The notes under the pieces were generated by a model that did no database searches, was not told the DNA's origin, and was given only the letters and a program-made list of their open reading frames with translations. Of a DNA stretch of 64,000 nucleotides, positions 11,395-24,054 are shown piece after piece; position 1 is the stretch's first letter; each line of letters begins with the position of its first letter. This DNA is from Rhodosporidiobolus odoratus. Taxonomy: Eukaryota > Basidiomycota > Microbotryomycetes > Sporidiobolales > Sporidiobolaceae. The stretch covers positions 186,001 to 250,000 of the forward strand of contig JAOANU010000012.1 in NCBI GenBank assembly GCA_034387635.1, written 5' to 3'. Both the position numbers and the translations under genes were made by a program.

Positions 11395-14300
11395 ATGGCA
11401 GATCTGCCTGGCTCAAATACCGGCGCACTGCCGACTGCCGCTGCTGTCGCCTCTCAAGTTTCCGCACCAAGTTCCGTCGCCCCGCCTTCTGGCGCTCCGA
11501 CCTCCGCAGACCAAGCCGCCCATCTCGAATCCGTCAGTGGGACGTCCAGCGACGTGCACCATACCGCCGATGGACACCCCGCCACTTCCAACGATGCGCA
11601 ACGACATGTCTCCGTGCCAAATCCTGCGATGGCTGGGAACCTCGAGACGGATGAAGTCTCTCCGACCGTCAGTGGCGACAGCCAACGCGCCTCTGTAAGC
11701 GAGCAAGAGACCAAGAGTTTGGACGAAAAAGCCGCTGCTCGATTTGCGGCTCAGAAGGAAAGGGAAGAGGAGGTTGAAGGAGGACAAGTTGAGGTGTCAG
11801 AAAAGGGGGATGGGGGTAAGAAGAGTAAGAAGAAGAAGAAGGAGAAGTCCAAGGTGGATTATAGCAAGTCACCGGTGGAGTTGGCGCTTCAAGATCCGGA
11901 ATTGGCGGGTCTTTCACCGGAGTATCGTCGACGCATTGCGGAACAAGTGTGCGTCCTCTTGCATCTTCGCCTTCCTGATTACTGCATGCGGCTGACGTAG
12001 ATCGTATCTGCTCCAGTCAAGTCGTCAAGCGCCCTCCTGCCAGCTTTAAGGATCTCTTCCGCATGCATACGAAGATGGAAATCTTCCTTAACATTATCGG
12101 ACTGATTTGTGCCATCGGTGCTGGTATCGCGCAGGTTAGTCAGACCCCTCACGCTATGTCTGTTCTATATAATGCCGCCTCACCTTCCTTCATTTGGCTG
12201 CTGACCGCTTTTCCCTTCTTGCATCCACATTTTCTGCTTGGGTCCTCATGCCCCTCCCTTCCACCCCCCATCCCTCTCGCTTTCCGATGATCCAGCCTGC
12301 CATGACCATCCTCTTCGGTAACCTCACGACCGCGTTCACGAGCTACGGCCAGATTCTGTCGGACGGTGGTACGCCAGAGGAGCTTCAGGCGGCAAAAGAC
12401 CATCTCTTCTCAGAGGTCAACAAGGACGTCCTCGTGCTCGTCTACATCGGTATCGCGACATTCGTCGCGACCTATGTGTACATGGTACGCTCATTGCTTC
12501 CTATTGTCAGAACATTGGGACTAACCGCTTATTTCGTTCAGGCAACTTGGATCATCTCTGGCGAGCGCGCAACTCGCAGGATCCGGGAGCGCTACCTTGC
12601 GGCCATTCTTCGCCAGAACATCGCCTTCTTCGACAAGCTGGGGCCTGGTGAGATCACTACGCGCATCGACGTCGACACGCACTTGGTCCAGGAGGGTATC
12701 AGCGACAAGGTACCTATCAGTGTGCAGTTCATCGCGATTTTCTTCGCCGGTTTCGTCATTGCCGTACGTGCCTTTCTCGCAGTCCGTTGCGCCACCATCT
12801 GACAGGACTCCCTGTGCAGCTCATCCGCAACTGGCGTCTCGCCCTCATCATGTCGAGTATCATCCCCTGTATTGGTATCGCTGGCGCCTTCATGAACAAG
12901 TTCATCAGCAAGTACAAGCAGCAGCAACTGGAAGCTACCGGCAAAGGCGCTACTCTGGCTGAAGAGGTCATCGCGTCTGTCAGGTCAGCGCATGCTTTCG
13001 GAACGCAGGGCATGCTGGCCAAGCTGTATGACTGGAGGAATCAGGAGACGTGCGTCGCTTCTTCCCTTCTCTTCCGTTCTCCCCTGCTGACACATCTATA
13101 CTTGCAGTCTTGGCGTCGGTCTCATCAGCGCCCGCTTCAACGGACTTGGTCTCGGTGTTTTCTTCTTCAGTAAGTACCACAAGTCTTCCCGACCATTCGC
13201 TGCGCTTACATCGTTCCCTTCCTTAGTCATTTACTCGTCATATGGCTTGGCTTTCTGGGAGGGCAGTCGTCTCATTCTGGTGCGTACCGTCCCTCCATCT
13301 TATGAGAAGAACTATCTTTGACCGTTTCTTCGTCCGCAGCAAGGTCACGCCAACTCTGGAGAGATCGTCAACGTCTTCTTCTCCGTCCTCATCGCCGCCT
13401 TCTCCCTTGCCCAACTCCCGCCGAACCTGCAGAGCATGGCGTTCGCCCAAGGAGCCGCAACCGAAATATTCAACACCATCGACCGTATTCCGTCCATCGA
13501 CTCTGCGTCGACCGAGGGCCTCAAGCCCGAAAAGGTTTCGGGGCACATCGAGCTCAAGGACGTTCACTTTATCTACCCTTCACGTCCGTCGGTCAAGGTT
13601 CTTCACGGATTCAACGGGATTTTCCCGGAGGGCAAGACCACAGCTCTGGTCGGCGGGTCCGGCAGCGGCAAGAGTACGATTATCGGTATCCTGGAGAGAT
13701 TCTAGTGCGTAGTCTCTATTCTTTGCTAGTGGCCGGGTCCGCCCACCCGACCTTCTCAAATGCCATGCTGACCTTCGATCTTCTCCTTCACCCCCTTTCT
13801 CCCGCCTCGCCTTAACAGCGACCCCGTTGAAGGTTCCGTTACTCTCGACGGCGTCGAACTCAAAGACCTCAACGTCAAATGGCTTCGAAACCAGATCCGA
13901 CTGGTCGAGCAAATGCCGACTCTGTTTGCTACGAGCGTGGCCGGAAACATCGAGCACGGCTTGATCGGCTCACCTTGGGAGAGTGAGACACCTGAGCAGA
14001 AGAGGGTGCGCGTTATCGAGGCGGCCAAGCTTGCCAACGCGGATGGGTTCATTTCGGCTCTTCCTCTAGGTTATGATACTCAGATTGGCGAGGTCAGTCA
14101 TACACCCTTCGCACTCCCTGGATCTTACGCTGACCTTTTTTTGCATGACCCCATCGGCACAGCGCGGTATGCTCCTGTCAGGTGGACAGAAGCAGCGCAT
14201 CGCCATCGCACGCTCGATCATCTCGAACCCCCGGATCCTGTTGCTGGATGAGGCGACGTCGGCACTCGATTCCGCGTCTGAAAAGGTCGTGCAACTTGCG

Positions 14301-17300
14301 CTCGACCGGGCATCTGCCGGTAGGACTACCATCACGATCGCTCATCGACTTAGTACGATTAGGAATGCGGATCAGGTTCGTCTGGATTTCCTGTGCTTTT
14401 CATGCCTTCCCGCTCAAGAATTTTCCCAACGCAGATTATCGTTCTAACTGCGGGCCACATCCTCGAGTCCGCCATGACCACCTCGGAGGGCAGCGCTCAC
14501 AAGCTCCTTCTCCGCAACCCCGAAGGCGCTTACAGCAAGCTCGTCAGTGCTCAGCGATTCCGCGAAGATGCGACGAAGGGCGACAACGAGTCCATCGCCG
14601 AATCCGAGACAAACGAAGAGCTCACCGACGCTCAGATCGCCGAGATGGCCAAACACGAGAAGCCTCAGTTCGAAGCCATCAAGCGCGCGGCCAGTGGACG
14701 GTCCGATGCGTCGCAAGCGATTGAGCGCAGGAAATACGACCTTGAGGCAGGAGGTGTGCACGAGCCCAAGAGGCGGGGCTTCGTCTACCTCATCGGTAGG
14801 ATGTATGGCATCAACCGGGATCAGTGGAAGCAGTATCTTCTTGGGTATGCAGCGGCGATTGGCAGTGGTTGCGTTGTGCGTCTCGTTTCTGCATTTTCGT
14901 ATTTTTCGTACATTCGCTAATGCCCTCGTATCTTCCCACACGGCCCTGTCTTACATCGTACGCGCTTCGCTGACGCAGTATCCCGTTTTCGGTGCGTCTT
15001 TCGTTATGTGTTTGGCCTCGGCCCCCGGGCCCTCTGGATCCTCTCTGCTGTTGCGCACTTGCTGAACTCGTCAAAACTTTTGCAGGTATCATCTTCGGTG
15101 GAATGGTACGGCCTCTTCCCGCCTTCTCTCGCCGCTGACTCGTTTCTGACTTGTCTGTTTTTTGCAGATCGGCGTGTTCAGTCAAACTGACCGCGACGCC
15201 CTCCGCGCTGGCGGCGAGCGATATGCTCTCTACTGCTTCATCGTACGTCCGTCCCTCTGCCGTTTCTGACTCGAGCAAACTCTGACTGCGTCCGCACTAG
15301 GTGTCCATCGTCTCGACCATCTTCATCATCGTTCAAACCTGGATGTTCTCCGCGACCGCCGAAATCTTGTCCGCCAAGCTCAGGTTGGGCACTTTTAAGG
15401 CGATCTTGCGACAAGATATCGCTTTCTTCGACAAGGATGAAAACTCGACAGGTCATCTCACCGCCAACATTTCCGACTGGGCAACGAAGGTTTTCGGTTT
15501 GATGGGACAGACGAGCGGTACCATCATTCAGAGCTGCTTCACTTTGATCGCCGGCGCAATCATCGGTCTCGTCTATGCTCCCAAGGTCGGCGCTGTCGGC
15601 GTCGCTTGCATGCCTCTAACCCTTTCTGTGGGTACAAGATCCGCTTCGTGCGTTTCATTCTCGAGACCGGCTGACGGATTCCACCCTCAATTCTGTTTAC
15701 AGGCTGGTATCGTGCGCCTCCGCGTCGTCGTCCTCAAGGACAAGAAGAACAAGAAGAGCCACGAGAAGAGTTCGCAAATGGTGTGTCGAGCCCTGCTGCG
15801 GGCCTTTTTCCGGTGGCTCACCGTTCGCTCTATGCCTACAGGCTTGCGAAGCAGCTGGTGCTATCCGCACAGTCGCCAGTTTGACCCGCGAGAACGACTG
15901 TTCCGAGATCTACTCGCAGGTCCGTCTTCGTCTCTACACCCCGCTGTTCTGTTTGCACTGACACGAATACCTTCCCCAGCAACTCGAAGAACCGATGAGG
16001 GTGTCTAACCAGATTGCCCTCTCCTCGAACGCCTTATACTCCCTTACCCAGGCTCTCAGTTTCTTCGTCATCGGCTTGATCTTCTGTGGGTTCCGACGTT
16101 CCGCGCTACCAGCTCGTCCTCACTGCTGACCCGCTTGTATGCACGGCAGGGTACGGAAGTCACCAGGTAAGCATTTCTTGCTTTCCGGGCGTAGGTACTT
16201 GAGAAGCGAAACTCATCACGCCTACTCCTTTTCCGCACAGATGGTCGACGCCAATCTGTCCGTTCGCGACTTCTTCGTCGCACAGATCAGTGTCGTCTTC
16301 GCCTCTATCCGTAAGCTTGGCCTGCAGCCCCCTGAATGAACGCTTCATCTGGCTGACTGTATTCAACGCGGATCGCAGAGGCCGGCAACGTCTTCTCGTT
16401 CGTACCTGACATGTCCTCGGCCCAAGGCGCAGCCGACGAAATCGTCAAGCTGTACGACTCCACGCCCGAAATCGACGCCGAAGACCCCTCGGGTAAACCT
16501 TTCCCTCTCGAAAAAGCCGAGGGCCATATCCGCTTCGAGAATGTGCACTTCAGGTGAGCCGTCTCCCTTACAAAGCTGATCATCTCAGCCCGAGCTGACG
16601 AGATCCCGTCGCTTGTAGGTACCCTACCCGCGAGCATGTCCCCGTCCTTCGCGGGCTCGACCTGGAGATCAAGCCCGGGCAGTTTGTGGCTATGGTCGGT
16701 CCTTCTGGCTGCGGAAAGGTGCGTTGTCCTCTGGACAGTCGGCGTTCCGTTGTCCTCTAGACTGTTCTCGTTCCGCTGCGTCAGCTGCTGAAATCATACT
16801 GACTTGGACTCTCGCAAACAGTCAACGACGATCCAGCTCGTCGAGCGATTCTAGTGTGTACCTTTCCGTTACCTACCTCTCCTCACCAAACTTACTATCC
16901 TCATCTCTACGCAGCGATCCGCTTTCCGGTCGCGTTAAGGTCGATGGCAAGGACATTAGCACGCTCAACGTTCAATCTTACCGCAAGGCAATCGCCCTCG
17001 TCTCGCAAGAGCCGACTTTGTATGCTGGTAGCGTCCGCTTCAACATCGCTCTGGGGTCGCACGTCCCGGTTGAGAAAGTCACGGAGGAAGAGGTGATTGC
17101 AGCTGCGAAGCAGGCTAACATACACGAGTACGCTGCTTTTCCTACTCACGTCGCAGCGGTATCGATTTGAACCCAACCAAGGTATATATTGATGAATTCC
17201 CCGCGTGCAGCTTCATCATCGGCCTTCCCGACGGATACGACACCGAGGTTGGCGGAAAGGTAAGCTTTCTTTCGTCTCTCTTCATATCTCCCGAGGCTTG

Positions 17301-17962
17301 TATTACTTACGGATCATCCTGTGACACCCCCGCTCATTCTGCTCTCCATGATACAGGGTACTCAACTATCCGGCGGTCAGAAGCGTGAGTCCCCTGCCTT
17401 CCTTGAAGACGATCGTGCGCTTACCTTGATTTCCTTTACTGCAGAGCGCGTGGCTATCGCACGCGCATTAATCCGCAATCCCCGCGTGCTCTTGCTCGAC
17501 GAGGCGACATCGGCTCTGGACAGTCAAAGCGAACGAGTCGTGCAAGACGCGCTGGACGCTGCTGCAAAGAACCGCACGACGATCGCTATAGCTCATCGAC
17601 TTAGCTCCATTCAGCACGCCGATCAGGTGTGTGGCTCCCTCCCCACAGACTCCGCGGCTCTTAAGCTACCATTTGTCCCTGTCCGCCCGACCGAACGACC
17701 ACCTGCGCCTCCGCCCCAGTTCTCCCCGGGACCCTTTACTCCGCTTGGATCTCTCGCTGATGGTCGTCACCCCTATAGATCTTCTGCATCGATGGCGGCA
17801 AGGTGGTCGAGCGCGGTACCCATTCGGAGTTGATGGCCAAGAAGGGGTGCGCTGCCATTTCTCTCGTTTTTCCCTTGTCTGCTGACCACGTGCTAACACA
17901 TCGTCGCTCTTAGAATGTACTTCGAGCTCGTCGCCCAACAGTCTCTTGACAAGAACGCTTAA
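11395..17962 (+). CDS. Full-size ABCB (MDR/Ste6-type) ABC transporter
   Basis: Integral-membrane ATP-driven exporter with two TMD-NBD halves. I infer about 28 short introns and a product of roughly 1,450-1,480 aa. A Ser/Ala/Lys-rich cytosolic N-terminus of about 200 residues leads into TMD1 (starting [18 protein letters not shown]). NBD1 has Walker [10 protein letters not shown], signature LSGGQ, Walker [13 protein letters not shown] and switch His in IAHRLS; its Q-loop reads VEQMP instead of the usual SQEP. An acidic/basic linker (14,500-14,760) precedes TMD2. NBD2 has GPSGCGKST, Q-loop [24 protein letters not shown] and IAHRLS, so both ATP sites look functional. The end reads [12 protein letters not shown]. 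The substrate cannot be told from sequence; relatives include multidrug exporters such as S. pombe Pmd1 and the a-factor exporter Ste6. Exon edges within the span are not each verified. Confidence 0.93.
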
Positions 17963-18543
17963 ACCGGACAGAAGGCATTGCCCCGGCGGAATTTTTCAGG
18001 ATCCAACCTCATTCTTCTCTCTCAGCCTTTCTCTCGTCGTACTGTTCATACCATTTTCTCTCCATCTCTCCTTTACACTCGTTCCCCACGTCATGTTGAT
18101 CATGTACTACTAAGCTGCTCTCCTTGCCTTGATTTAGATACCTGTCTTCACTTGCGGTTTTCATCTTGAATGGGCGGACCACCTTATCTGCAATGGTTTC
18201 TTTCGTTTTCTCCTGTATGACCCGTCGGCGTTGACGGACTAGAGAGCGTCAGTGGTAGAAGATCAGCAACCCTGAAAGAGAAGTTCTCATGAAAAAGAAG
18301 AGCCGAGGGGGGTAGTCGACTCGAAAGCCATCAGGCATAAGCAACAGGGTGCCACGCATGAAGCATTGAAGATGAAGCAGTAGAACCGAGACGGACAGCA
18401 GCGAGGCAAGCGAATTCACGAGACGCAACAGAGGCAGAGAAAAGTCAAGGTGTACTACTAGGGGTAAGATTGCTCAATATGTATAAATCATGGCTACAAA
18501 AGCTAGATACGCTATGGAGATGCTATAGTGAAGGATGCGTCGC
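17963..18543. other. Convergent intergenic region
   Basis: About 580 bp between two 3' ends (ABC transporter, plus; His-rich protein, minus). The left half is T/C-rich 3' UTR-like sequence and the right half is A/G-rich. No coding frame with convincing features, and no repeat found. Confidence 0.4.
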
Positions 18544-20024
18544 TTAGATGCGACCGCCAGTGGTACCAGCGGCCGAGGTGGGGGCAGCGGAGGAACCGGT
18601 AGTTGAAGGAGTGACCGACGAGGTGTTTGCCGATCCACTGCTGCTGAGACCAAGGTTCGCCGCAAGAGTCTCGGCCGGCCCGTCAACCGTGCGCTCGCAC
18701 TGCGAGAAAGACAAGAATGTCAGTCTGTGTAAAAGGGGAAAGGAAAGGGGATGTAACTCACGTCCTTGCCGTTGACGTGAAGGAGATCAGCGCCGTGCTT
18801 GAGGGTAGAGTTGAGGAGACCGCCGCCCTGGGTGAATTCGTTCATGGAGAGGGGCTGGTGCTGGGTAGACTGGTGGACGACGGGAGCCTCGTGAACCTCA
18901 TGGTGGATGGGGACGGTAGTCTGAAGAGATAGAGAAGGACCAGGTAGAGAAGGCGGAGGGTGGGGGGAGAGCAATGAGAATCAGTTGCGAAAGCAAAAGA
19001 GATGAAAAGAGGCGGAAAAAACTACGCACGTGCTCGCGGATGTGCTCGTGAGTGTCACGCTCAATCACGGGCTGAACCACGTGGTGAACGTGGTGAGAGG
19101 TGTTCTCAAGGACACGCTCACCACGGTCAATGATGGTCTTCTCCTTGCCGGCGTCGGTAACCGAATCACGGGCGGTGTTAAGGGCAGCGAACTGGGCCTT
19201 GTCCTCGTCCGTCGCGACGTGGTTCTCCCTAATCTTGGTAACGGGGACAGCCTTCTGGTGGTGCTGCTCCGAAGCGTGCTGGGTATCGAGCACCGGCTGG
19301 GTGTGGTGCCTGCGAGGAGGTGGTTAACAATGTGCTCATGAGAAGAGAAGAAACGGAAGTAGGGAGACTGACTGGACGTGGTGGACGTGACGGTCAACCT
19401 CGCGCTGGCGCTCGACCTCCTCGACCTCGTGGCGGTGACGGGTCTCGTCTGCCGGGAGGAAGGAAGCGGGATGGGAGCATTGGGCGGAGGAGGGGAGAGA
19501 AGGGAAGAAAAGACGAAGGAAAAGTCTGGTTAGCCGACGGCCGCGAGGACTATAGGCAAGAGAGAGACGCACGGGTAACGGGGGCAAGGTGCTGGTGGTC
19601 GTGTGAGGCAGACGCGGCGGTGGCCTCGCTGAGGAGACCGTCCTCCTTGGGCTGGTTGTGGTGGTGACGAGGGGGCTGGGCGTGCTCGCGGAGGTGCTCA
19701 GCGCCACGCTCGACGCCGCGCTCGACCTTGCCCTCTACACCGGCACCGGTGCCGGTGGTGGCAGTAGTCGGGGTGCGGGAAGAGGCGGCAGAGTCGACAA
19801 CGTTGTTGGAGCGGGTAGAGTGGGGCTCGACGATGTCGGCGGCGCGGTCACCGGCAGAAGAGTGCGAGGGGGTGGCAGTCTCGTTGTGGGAGTGGGTCTG
19901 GGTGGTAGAGGTGGCAGGCTCGTTGTGGGAGACGGTCTGCTTAATCTGCGAGGCGGAAAAGGATTAGCATGGACGATCTTCGTTGTAATCGGGAAATGCC
20001 CACCTTGTTGACGATGGAGGACAT
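18544..20024 (-). CDS. His/Glu-rich allergen- or stress-like protein
   Basis: Hydrophilic protein built from about six exons, starting MSSIVNK at 20024 and ending TTGGRI at 18544. The first intron follows seven codons (donor GTGGGC at 20003, acceptor before 19945). The sequence is rich in His, Glu, Thr and Ser with few hydrophobic residues. Marked segments include VEEVERQREVDRHVHHVQ, TSHHVHHVVQPVIERDTHEH and TTVPIHHEVHEAPVVHQS, followed by LSMNEFTQGGGLLNSTLKHG. This HHxxHHVQPVIxRE plus TTVPIHE pattern recalls a fungal family often labelled 'allergen' and thought to be stress-related, but I recall it only loosely. No signal peptide or membrane segment is visible; the composition suggests a disordered protein of LEA or hydrophilin type. 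A TATA box lies upstream on the same strand. Confidence 0.72.
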
Positions 20025-21326
20025 GGTTAATTAGTGTTGATAGATCTGTTACTGTTGTGTGTAAGAAGGTGTGCTTGTAAGTGAGGAGAAGAGAGGGAAG
20101 CAGCCTGAGAGCGGTTCTTGTTCAACCTGCGAACCCGAGATGACCTCACCGCAGAGGTTTTGGCGTTGACGTTGACGCCAGCTGGCCGCGCCAACTTTTT
20201 TCATCAGCCACAAGGCCGATACTGTAGAAACAGAAAGTCTCGCAACATCGAGATGTTTCGAGCGGATGTGTCATCTCCGTGCAAGGCGACGTCAACCGTG
20301 AATGAGAAAAGCTGCGAGGAGGCTGGGTAAGAGAGGAGGAGCAGTAATGCGAGCCATTGCAGGAAGCGGCACGGCGCTTATATAGCCAACGTCGACTGAT
20401 ACGGAGCGATGAAAGTGCCGATCGACCCTGCGAAAGGCCTGACCGCATACAGTGTCCGGCTCCGTTCGTAATCAATTGCGAAGGTGTGGTAGGTCTACGC
20501 CGCCGTAGGCAGGCAATAAGACCGGAGCAGCACGTAGAGGTGGTCGGCGAAGTAGAAAAGCGGGTGCGTCGGTACCAAGCAAGAACGGCGGACACAAGGG
20601 ACGCGAGGTGATAAGAAAGAAGAGGGGATCGGTATGTGGAACGTAGACCAGCCAGCGAGGCTAGAGCGGCCTGGAGGCGCAGAGACCGGTCTACGACGCC
20701 AAGAAGGCAAAGAGAGCGACGTACGAGTTACGGCGCAGAGCCGTCGTGCTCGCGCCTCCCTGGCGGTCTGTGCCCGTATACCGATGGCTCTGCCAAGCCC
20801 CATACGCTAGCTTGAGCCTTACCGGATACTTCAACTGAGATGGTGGAGTTGAGGCGCGAAGTTGCGGGCGGCGGCGAGACGGCACGGCTCGACGAAGAAT
20901 AGGTGAGAGCGGTCGGGCAGAGCCGCTTCCCGAAGCAAAGGCTTGAGGTCCAGCAGCTGTAGCAGGAACAGCAAGCAACAAGGACAGAGGGAGATATTCG
21001 AGGAGGAGACGGAGGAGACGGAGGTGGAGGACGAAAAGGAGACTTCGCGGCAACCGACAGGAGAGAGAAAGAAAAAGGGGACAAAGCTTCCCTCACCTGT
21101 CGACGCTCGCTCTTCCACCGTCGCTGGACTAATCCTGCACTGTGTACCCCTCAACTCACCTGAGGCATGTGCAATACGGACACATGCCCTGGGGAGACTG
21201 CAGCAAGACGTTCGCAGACCGTCCGGCACTCGATTGCTGCGCTGCAACCGCCTCTGGCTCTGCACCGGTATCCTTCTTCCTCCCCATCCCTGATCAGACT
21301 TGGACAAGTTCCCGACCTCTCTCGCT
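20025..21326. other. Divergent intergenic region with no supported gene
   Basis: About 1.3 kb between the His-rich protein gene (minus) and the GAF-protein gene (plus). It holds the TATA box near 20,380 and a leader for the minus gene. Several minus-strand open frames lie at 20,500-21,300, but they are Arg/Ser/Leu-rich, overlap one another and show no domain, so I do not call them. Long enough to be a regulated promoter. Confidence 0.4.
20377..20384 (-). promoter_or_regulatory. TATA box, His-rich protein gene
   Basis: TATATAAG on the minus strand, about 355 bp upstream of the ATG at 20024. A perfect TATA sequence in GC-rich DNA at this distance fits an inducible promoter with a leader of roughly 300 nt. 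That is inference; no transcript start is known. Confidence 0.5.
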
Positions 21327-23395
21327 ATGGCCTGGCTGTCTGCTCTCTTCTTCTGCCTGCCAGGCTCAACTCAGTCGTCACCCCCCACGCCGCCCTCGAA
21401 GTCTCGTTCGCCTCGACCGCTCAACGGTGCTCAAGGCACTATGGATCCTGAGCAGGGCAGCACCACCGCGCTTGATACTGCGTCTGGTGGCCGGGGAGAA
21501 GAGACAGAGGTGGATGAGCAGCAGCGCCGCGAGAAGGAATGGGAGGAATGGGAGAAGCAGTACGCCAGCGTGCGTTCCTTTCTATCCTCTTTGCAGGCGT
21601 CGCCTCAATCTCTGCTCTGCAGGGCAAATACGACATTGAGAAAGCTGCACCCCCTCTGTCCCATCCGGCGATTCAAGCGGCCTCCTCCGCCTCGCAACCT
21701 TCTCAATTCACCCCATCGTCCTTTCCCCCCTACTCGCCCCGTACACCCTCGTTTGCCGCACTCCAGCAGCGGGCGCTGAACAAGCTCGATATCCACCGCA
21801 AGCTGCGCCAGGCGGGTTCGAGCCCCTGCCCGCCTCTTCGTCCTCGGAAAAGCTCGAAACGACTGCTCGCTTCTCCACCTCTGCCACCCATTCCGCCTTC
21901 GACTCCGCCTCTTACGCCGCCAGACAGACCTAGCTACAGTAGTCCCCTACAATCGCCGGTATCCTTCACGCCGTCCTCAGCGCCACGAACTCCCAAGTCG
22001 TCCGCCCTCGCTCCTCCTTCGCTCGACTCTCTCCAGTCTCACCGATCGCTCATCCAGCATCCCCTCTGCCGAGAAATCGTGAGCGAGTGCTGCGAGCGCT
22101 TCGACACGCCGACCGTCATCCTATCGGTACTCGACTGGGAGAGCTCGAAGCAAGTCTTCCTAGCGAGCAGCGGTGTGGAGCAGGATCCGGCCTTCATCCC
22201 TTTACAAGCCAGTCTATGCACGCATGCCATCCTGAATGTAAGACGTGGCTTTGCTGTGCTGGATGCAAAGGAAGATTGGAGGTGAGCATGGCTTTTCACC
22301 CCGTTTCACCCCCACCTCACCCAGCTTTTACTGCTGCTCAAAGTCGGTGGCTTTGCCATGCTTCGTCAGGTTCGCCCAAAACCCACTCGTGCTCCTTCAT
22401 GGGGTACGCTTCTACGCTGGTGCACCTCTCTTTGCCTCGACCGACCTGCGCAACCCGGAGGCGGGGCAAGTCGCCATCGGCACGCTCTGCCTGACCGACA
22501 CCGTCCCGCATCAGGCCTTCAGAACTGAAGAGCGAGGTCAGCTGTGAGGCCTCATTCCATCTCTTCGTACCAGTGCAGGGGAGTTGATGGGCCTTTTCTC
22601 CCTTGTTGACCTTCTCAATCCAGTATCAACCTCGCTATCTCTGCCTCGTCGCTGATAGATCGCCGGGCGCGCGCTCGACTCGAAGCAAAGGTCTCACACC
22701 TGGAGACCAGCTTCACCCGCGAGGAGCACGCCTTGCCTTCATCAGTCGTGCCGTCGGACGTTTCGGCAGTCGTTGCTTCTCGCAGCAAAGCACCTGACGA
22801 CGGACATTTCTCTGCCAGTAGCGTACGCAAACTCTCGCTTCTGAGTCGCGACCTGACCTTCCCGAGCGAGAAGCAGCGAGTATTCGACCTCGCAACCCAA
22901 ACCATCGCCATCTCGCTTGCGCTGCCTCTGGTCTACATAGTTTTCCTCGCCGCTCTGCCACCGTTACCGTCTTCCTCGCCAGATCCTCTGACAGACGAGT
23001 ACCGCCTCACCCTCCTCTCGCGCTCGGCGAACACCCCGCCTACTCCGCCTCTCTCGCCCAGTCTCGCTTCTTCCTCACCTCCCCCAAGCCATGCGCAACA
23101 ATCCCCTTGCGAGCAGTCCCTCGGCTTCAACATCGACCTGCACCTCGCCGCTCTCTCTACCAGCGAAGGCGGGATCCTCTACGAGTCCTCCACCTCTGCC
23201 CCCGCAGACAAGTACAGCGGCGGTATCCTCGCCATTCGCAGAGGTAGGAAGCTGCCACCCGAGACGAAGAACGAGGCGAAGAAAGGAGGAGCGGTACTTG
23301 CTGCGTTCAAGAAGGACTTGAGGAGGGTGTGGGAGAAGGAAGAGTTGGCGTTTTTGAGGAGGTTTGCAGAGAGATTGGCAGAGTTTGTGGGCTAA
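21327..23395 (+). CDS. GAF-domain protein
   Basis: Probably cytosolic protein with a GAF fold split by an intron. The core runs from HPLCREIVSECCERFDTPTV and VILSVLDWESSKQVFLASSG through LQASLCTHAILN to RFYAGAPLFASTDLRN and IGTLCLTDTVPHQAF. The Y-x-G-x-P-L and GTLC-hD pattern is typical of fungal and bacterial free GAF proteins. Before it is a Pro/Ser-rich disordered region of about 140 residues. After it comes a helical region (IDRRARARLEAKVSHLETSF) and a long tail to 23395. Introns follow EKQYAS, DAKEDWR and the EER at about 22,537. The start is uncertain: the ATG at 21327 gives MAWLSALFFCLPG, which mimics a signal peptide, and the ATG at 21441 (MDPEQG) would suit a cytosolic GAF protein better. 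Ligand unknown. Confidence 0.78.
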
Positions 23396-24054
23396 GCTAG
23401 ATTTGTAAGAGGGGCAAGCTGGTCTCGCCCGACGATACTGTGTTGAATGCAAAGGCGGGCATCCTCTGATCGCGCAGAACGCCGCCCGTGGTATCAGAAG
23501 AAGAGAGAGAAGAAAAAGCGGAAATGGAAAAGTCGAGTATGCCGAACCCACGGCGCCCTGCAGTTTCTTTTTTTCCCAGCGGGTAGTTTCTTTACCCGTT
23601 TACGTCGTGCGCGTGCGACCCCAGCAGGGGATGGTGCTGGCTTGGAGCGCTGCGAGCGTTTGTTTTCTTCTTTGTCACCTCGCTCTTTCTCGGCGCGGAG
23701 GCGTCGCTTCGCGCCCCCATACCTTTCGCGGATCGCATCGGCGGCAGTAGTAATATCGGTCTCATAGAGGTGTGCTGTGACATCAGTAGCATGCCTACCA
23801 CCGCGAGTTCGGCGGATCCTCGTCATCGTTACTTTTTTCCGATTTTCTTCCTTGCTTTCTCCGAGCCTGGCAGCCGCGTGGTCTTTCGAGATCTCCGCCT
23901 TTGACTTCTGGGATCAGATACGCGACTCGCGGCAGACCGGCTCGCACCGCACCAGCTTTTTTCTTTCTCCGCGATCGCCCGCGTTGAACCGCTCAACCCC
24001 GACCTCGACCTGGACCTCATCGCCTCTCGCCCCCAACCTGCTCGCTCAAAGCGC
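23396..24054. other. Intergenic region
   Basis: About 660 bp between the GAF-protein gene and the arrestin-like gene, both on the plus strand. It has T-rich runs near 23,570 and 23,830 and otherwise mixed composition. I see no further gene, TATA box or repeat. Confidence 0.4.

Noticed and set aside
20495..21307. Minus-strand frames between the His-rich and GAF genes
   Set aside because: Overlapping frames with no domain, no good start context and low-quality composition; more likely promoter DNA.
21327..21375. Signal peptide on the GAF protein
   Set aside because: The hydrophobic start (MAWLSALFFCLPG) is unlikely for a GAF protein; the ATG at 21441 may be the real start, so I do not call the protein secreted.
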